Assembly (NCBI RefSeq): GCF_018991925.1
Contig: NW_024732415.1
Location: 314,430 to 378,429, forward strand
DNA: 64,000 nt
Reading direction: 5' to 3'
Source of the DNA: Homarus americanus
Lineage: Eukaryota; Arthropoda; Malacostraca; Decapoda; Nephropidae
Shown: positions 61,472-64,000 of the stretch, piece by piece
Numbering within the stretch: the first letter of the stretch is position 1
How the letters are laid out: every line of letters starts with the position of its first letter
The notes under the pieces: generated by a model
What the model saw: only the letters and a program-made list of their open reading frames with translations
What the model was told of the DNA's origin: nothing
The model's database searches: none
Position numbers and translations under genes: made by a program

Positions 61472-64000
61472 TGGGCGCAGTGGTAGGATGCAGGGGCCCG
61501 ACCGCCATTACAGCTGTACCCTGACGAGAACGCCGACTTAATTCCTACGTCCCACAATTCGGCGCCCTCAAGGGATGCAGGCATCTCTACACCAGCGAGG
61601 AACACCACCACGTTCCCAGCAACCCGAACCCAGCAGTGCATTGATGGCTCAGATGGGCGTCTCTAGCTGCTGGCGGTGGTCATGCTTCTATGCCGGTCAT
61701 GAAGCCCTCAGCCTCGCTCAGAGGTGTGAGGCAGAAATGCCAGCAGCGACATTTTAGGACATGGAAGCGGTTCATGGAGTCTCGTGGGTGATGTTGTTGT
61801 ACAGGTCTTCCCAACTGGTGGCCCCTCACATTCGCCTGAACTGCCTCCCTGCACTCCAAGGGTGATTATTTCGGGGCTATCCCAGGTCAGTGGGACCAGC
61901 TCATGCAAAGGAAGCCTGGGCGCCATCCAGTGGAATGGTGGAAAGGTATTTTCAATGCTGCTTCATAAGAAGGCAGTGGGTAATTTAAATGTCCCACCTG
62001 TGATCGCGATCTCTCTGAGTACATGCTAATTCACATTAAAGTTATGGTGGGCCTGAGTAACCCAGTGTTGAAAGAAGTGAAATTTTCAGGGGTACTCGAG
62101 TTGATAGTGTTAAAGGTCTTGAAACAAATGTGTATGTTATTTGAGGCAGCAGTGAGATGCTGGTGTATTGTGCATCATCTGGCCAGGCAGTGGTGGGGCA
62201 ACCCATAGCAGAGCAGCGGCGGTTGGTGATGACATCACCAGTGAGTCTGAGGTAGCTGGCGCCCGACCTGGACACCCAAGTCGCGTGCACTGTGGTAACT
62301 GCGACATGTCACATGCACACTCTGGTAGCAGTAACTGCCTGCAGTGGGGCCACATGTTGCAATTGCTCGGGTTCGTCACTTCAAGGTGTTGTAGGGAGTA
62401 AGTCAGGTCCCTAAGTGCTCCTGTGGATGTGTCAGGTGCTGTCACAGTGGCAACAGCCCCAGCTATCCTGCTACCCCCAGGTTACAAGTGTTTTGTGACC
62501 CAGGCTGAGGGACAATTCCCCCACCACCCTGTTTTGGCTGTGGCTGACCACGGGTGCTATGGTGTGTGGCGAGGGGGCATCCTGCTCGGGACATGGTTTT
62601 GTGTCAGGGCAACTTCGGGCCCATGTGGCTTCTGAGGGCGTGTGAACAAACAGCTCAAGTGTCTGGGGTCTGCCCCCTGCCACATCAGTGTAAACCCAGT
62701 CCACCGTCCAGAGTCTGCTGTGTATACAGCCAAGGCCCTCTACACACCTGTCATTGGAGGCCTACAAGTGCCTCCCAGCAGTGCCTGTCGACTTCCGCTC
62801 CATGTAGGCGTGCTTGTGGCTGCCGTGGCGATGGAGGGCGGCACACTGCCGGCGACCTACCTCAACCCTTTACCTGAGAGCAGTCGTTTTGTGCGAGGCC
62901 AGTTGAATACCCTTGCCTCCTTTGGAGGAGAATGTAGCCAGGTTGGAGGCATGGGTGCTCACACACTTTTCATCTACCACCGCATTCAACACCAGCAGGT
63001 CCCCACTGTGATCATGACTGGTCCCCCCTCACCGTATCCGCCCTGACGCCTGGCATGATCCCTGTACACACCTGTTCCGTTCGAAACACTGGGAAGCGGA
63101 GGTGAGGCCCAGTTGAGTAGGACGTCATTAGAGGAGTCATCCAGCCAATTGCCTGCTGGTGTGATGAGGGCTACAGGTGGTGCGCCAGGATAGTCATGGT
63201 GTGGCCAGAAAAACGGTCAGCCCAGGAGCACTGTAGACTTAGCCTGGTACAAGCTGTCTGGGGAGGCGCACCACACACCTGCACCGTGCGACATGGTGTC
63301 TGGAGTGCCAGCGCCTGGATTCAAAACCGTCTTGGCATGCTTTGCAGGGGGATTTCATCGGGGTGGAGTTGGAGGAGGAGGTAGGCATCTCACCACATTC
63401 ATCACGCCGTGGAACTGGCCGTTTTTCGATACGGCAGGACGCCCATGGGACGATGTTCAGCGTCAGATGCCTACACACCAGAGGTTTTGTGATGCTATTC
63501 AGGATGTGCCCCACAAGTACAAGTCGTGGATGACCTCTCTCTATGACTTCAGTGTGAAGGGGCGTTCACGGCACACCTGCGATTTTCTTTCCTGGAGACC
63601 TGCGGCTACGCACAAGTATCACACTGAAACAGAAAAGTTCTTGTTCTGCAGGAGAAGCCTGGTTGTGGGTTTCCTCCTGGGGTGGGACTTCTACAGCACT
63701 GTCCAACTGTCAGCCACCAGGGACTTCCCCATGCCTGATCCAGCCATCAATCACTGACATCAGGTCCTGGCATGGCCCTGGTTAACCAGGTGGCTCCTTC
63801 ACTACCACTGCACCTGTGATGGAGCCCTTCCGTGAGCTCCTCCAAGAAGCCAGTGGGCAGCAGATGTGTGGGATGACCCATGCTGACCAAGTTTCGCCAG
63901 GCCAGAAACCATCTGTCCAGTTGGCCAGGGACGGCTTGATGTTATTAAGATAAATCAGGCCTGCAGCAGCTGTACTGATTGGAGCAGGAGGGCATCGGCC
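61472..64000 (+). pseudogene. Ty3/Gypsy-type retrotransposon polyprotein, decayed, runs off the window
   Basis: GC content rises sharply from about 61.4 kb. At 61472 TGGGCGCAGTGGTAGGATGC resembles the primer-binding site seen at 45077. Downstream, in shifting plus frames: a serine/proline-rich gag start; a zinc-knuckle-like CGNCDMSHAHSGSSNC at about 62289-62336 followed by a GHM...C stretch; reverse transcriptase pieces HLTTFITPWN near 63385 and TEKFLFCRRSLVVGFLLGWD near 63620-63690; RDFPMPDPAIN; and the connection/RNase H segment APVMEPFRELLQE ... LARDGL near 63810-63940. The order gag-pol is right for Gypsy. No frame is intact. Confidence 0.75.

Overview
The window is eukaryotic nuclear DNA, most likely from a decapod crustacean or a related arthropod. 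The evidence is: one long, intron-rich, single-copy host gene; very long pure (TA)n tracts; and a dense load of pogo/Tigger, hAT, mariner, Penelope-like, LINE and Ty3/Gypsy elements. There are no bacterial-style operons, rRNA or tRNA genes, or CRISPR arrays. Most long open frames are transposase fragments or read-through of microsatellites. The species call is inference.

Host gene. Nearly the whole window (about 2.7 kb to 58.7 kb) is one minus-strand gene: an orthologue of FAM120 (constitutive coactivator of PPAR-gamma-like, PIN/XPG-like fold at the N-terminus). I assembled eleven coding exons whose GT/AG borders and phases all agree, giving about 686 codons, plus a 5' noncoding exon. Coding order, all on the minus strand: 54262-54052, 48568-48396, 43593-43480, 38521-38375, 34546-34379, 32789-32594, 27354-27284, 26713-26212, 23261-23104, 8448-8290, 2906-2747. 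The C-terminal third lies beyond position 1. A GC-rich, ATG-free exon at about 58.48-58.69 kb ends in a good donor and probably carries the 5' UTR, with a palindromic CRE (TGACGTCA) just upstream.

Intron contents. 0.9-2.5 kb: hAT element filled by a minisatellite. 2.9-8.1 kb: (TA)n, a Penelope-like element with inverted ends, a complete pogo/Tigger transposon (family A) and two related derivatives. 12.7-15.3 kb: a Tigger-like remnant, a LINE reverse transcriptase relic and a possible solo LTR. 18.1-22.6 kb: a family C element split by a terminal-inverted-repeat (TIR) element of a family I do not recognise, then family D pieces. 24.5-25.0 kb: a small hAT element with a perfect 8-bp target-site duplication (TSD). 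27.4-31.8 kb: miniature inverted-repeat elements (MITEs), a Tigger C-terminal relic, a family A derivative and the GIY-YIG end of a Penelope-like element. 33.5-38.2 kb: family B MITE and pseudogene. 38.7-42.5 kb: a set of nested insertions with an intact family D transposon at its centre. 43.9-48.4 kb: a hAT (TTF-type/DUF4371-like) element interrupted by a Gypsy 5' end and other insertions. 49.9-50.8 kb: mariner. 51.7-53.3 kb: the second copy of the unrecognised element. 55-64 kb: LINE 3' ends and a decayed Gypsy pol.

The main points of interest are: (i) the unrecognised TIR element, present twice in opposite orientation, with 9-bp target duplications supported by a related empty site and different lesions in each copy; (ii) two Tigger transposons with uninterrupted transposase frames and complete DDD triads; (iii) Penelope-like 3' ends and Tigger ends abutting (TA)n arrays; (iv) large inverted repeats bracketing FAM120 exons.
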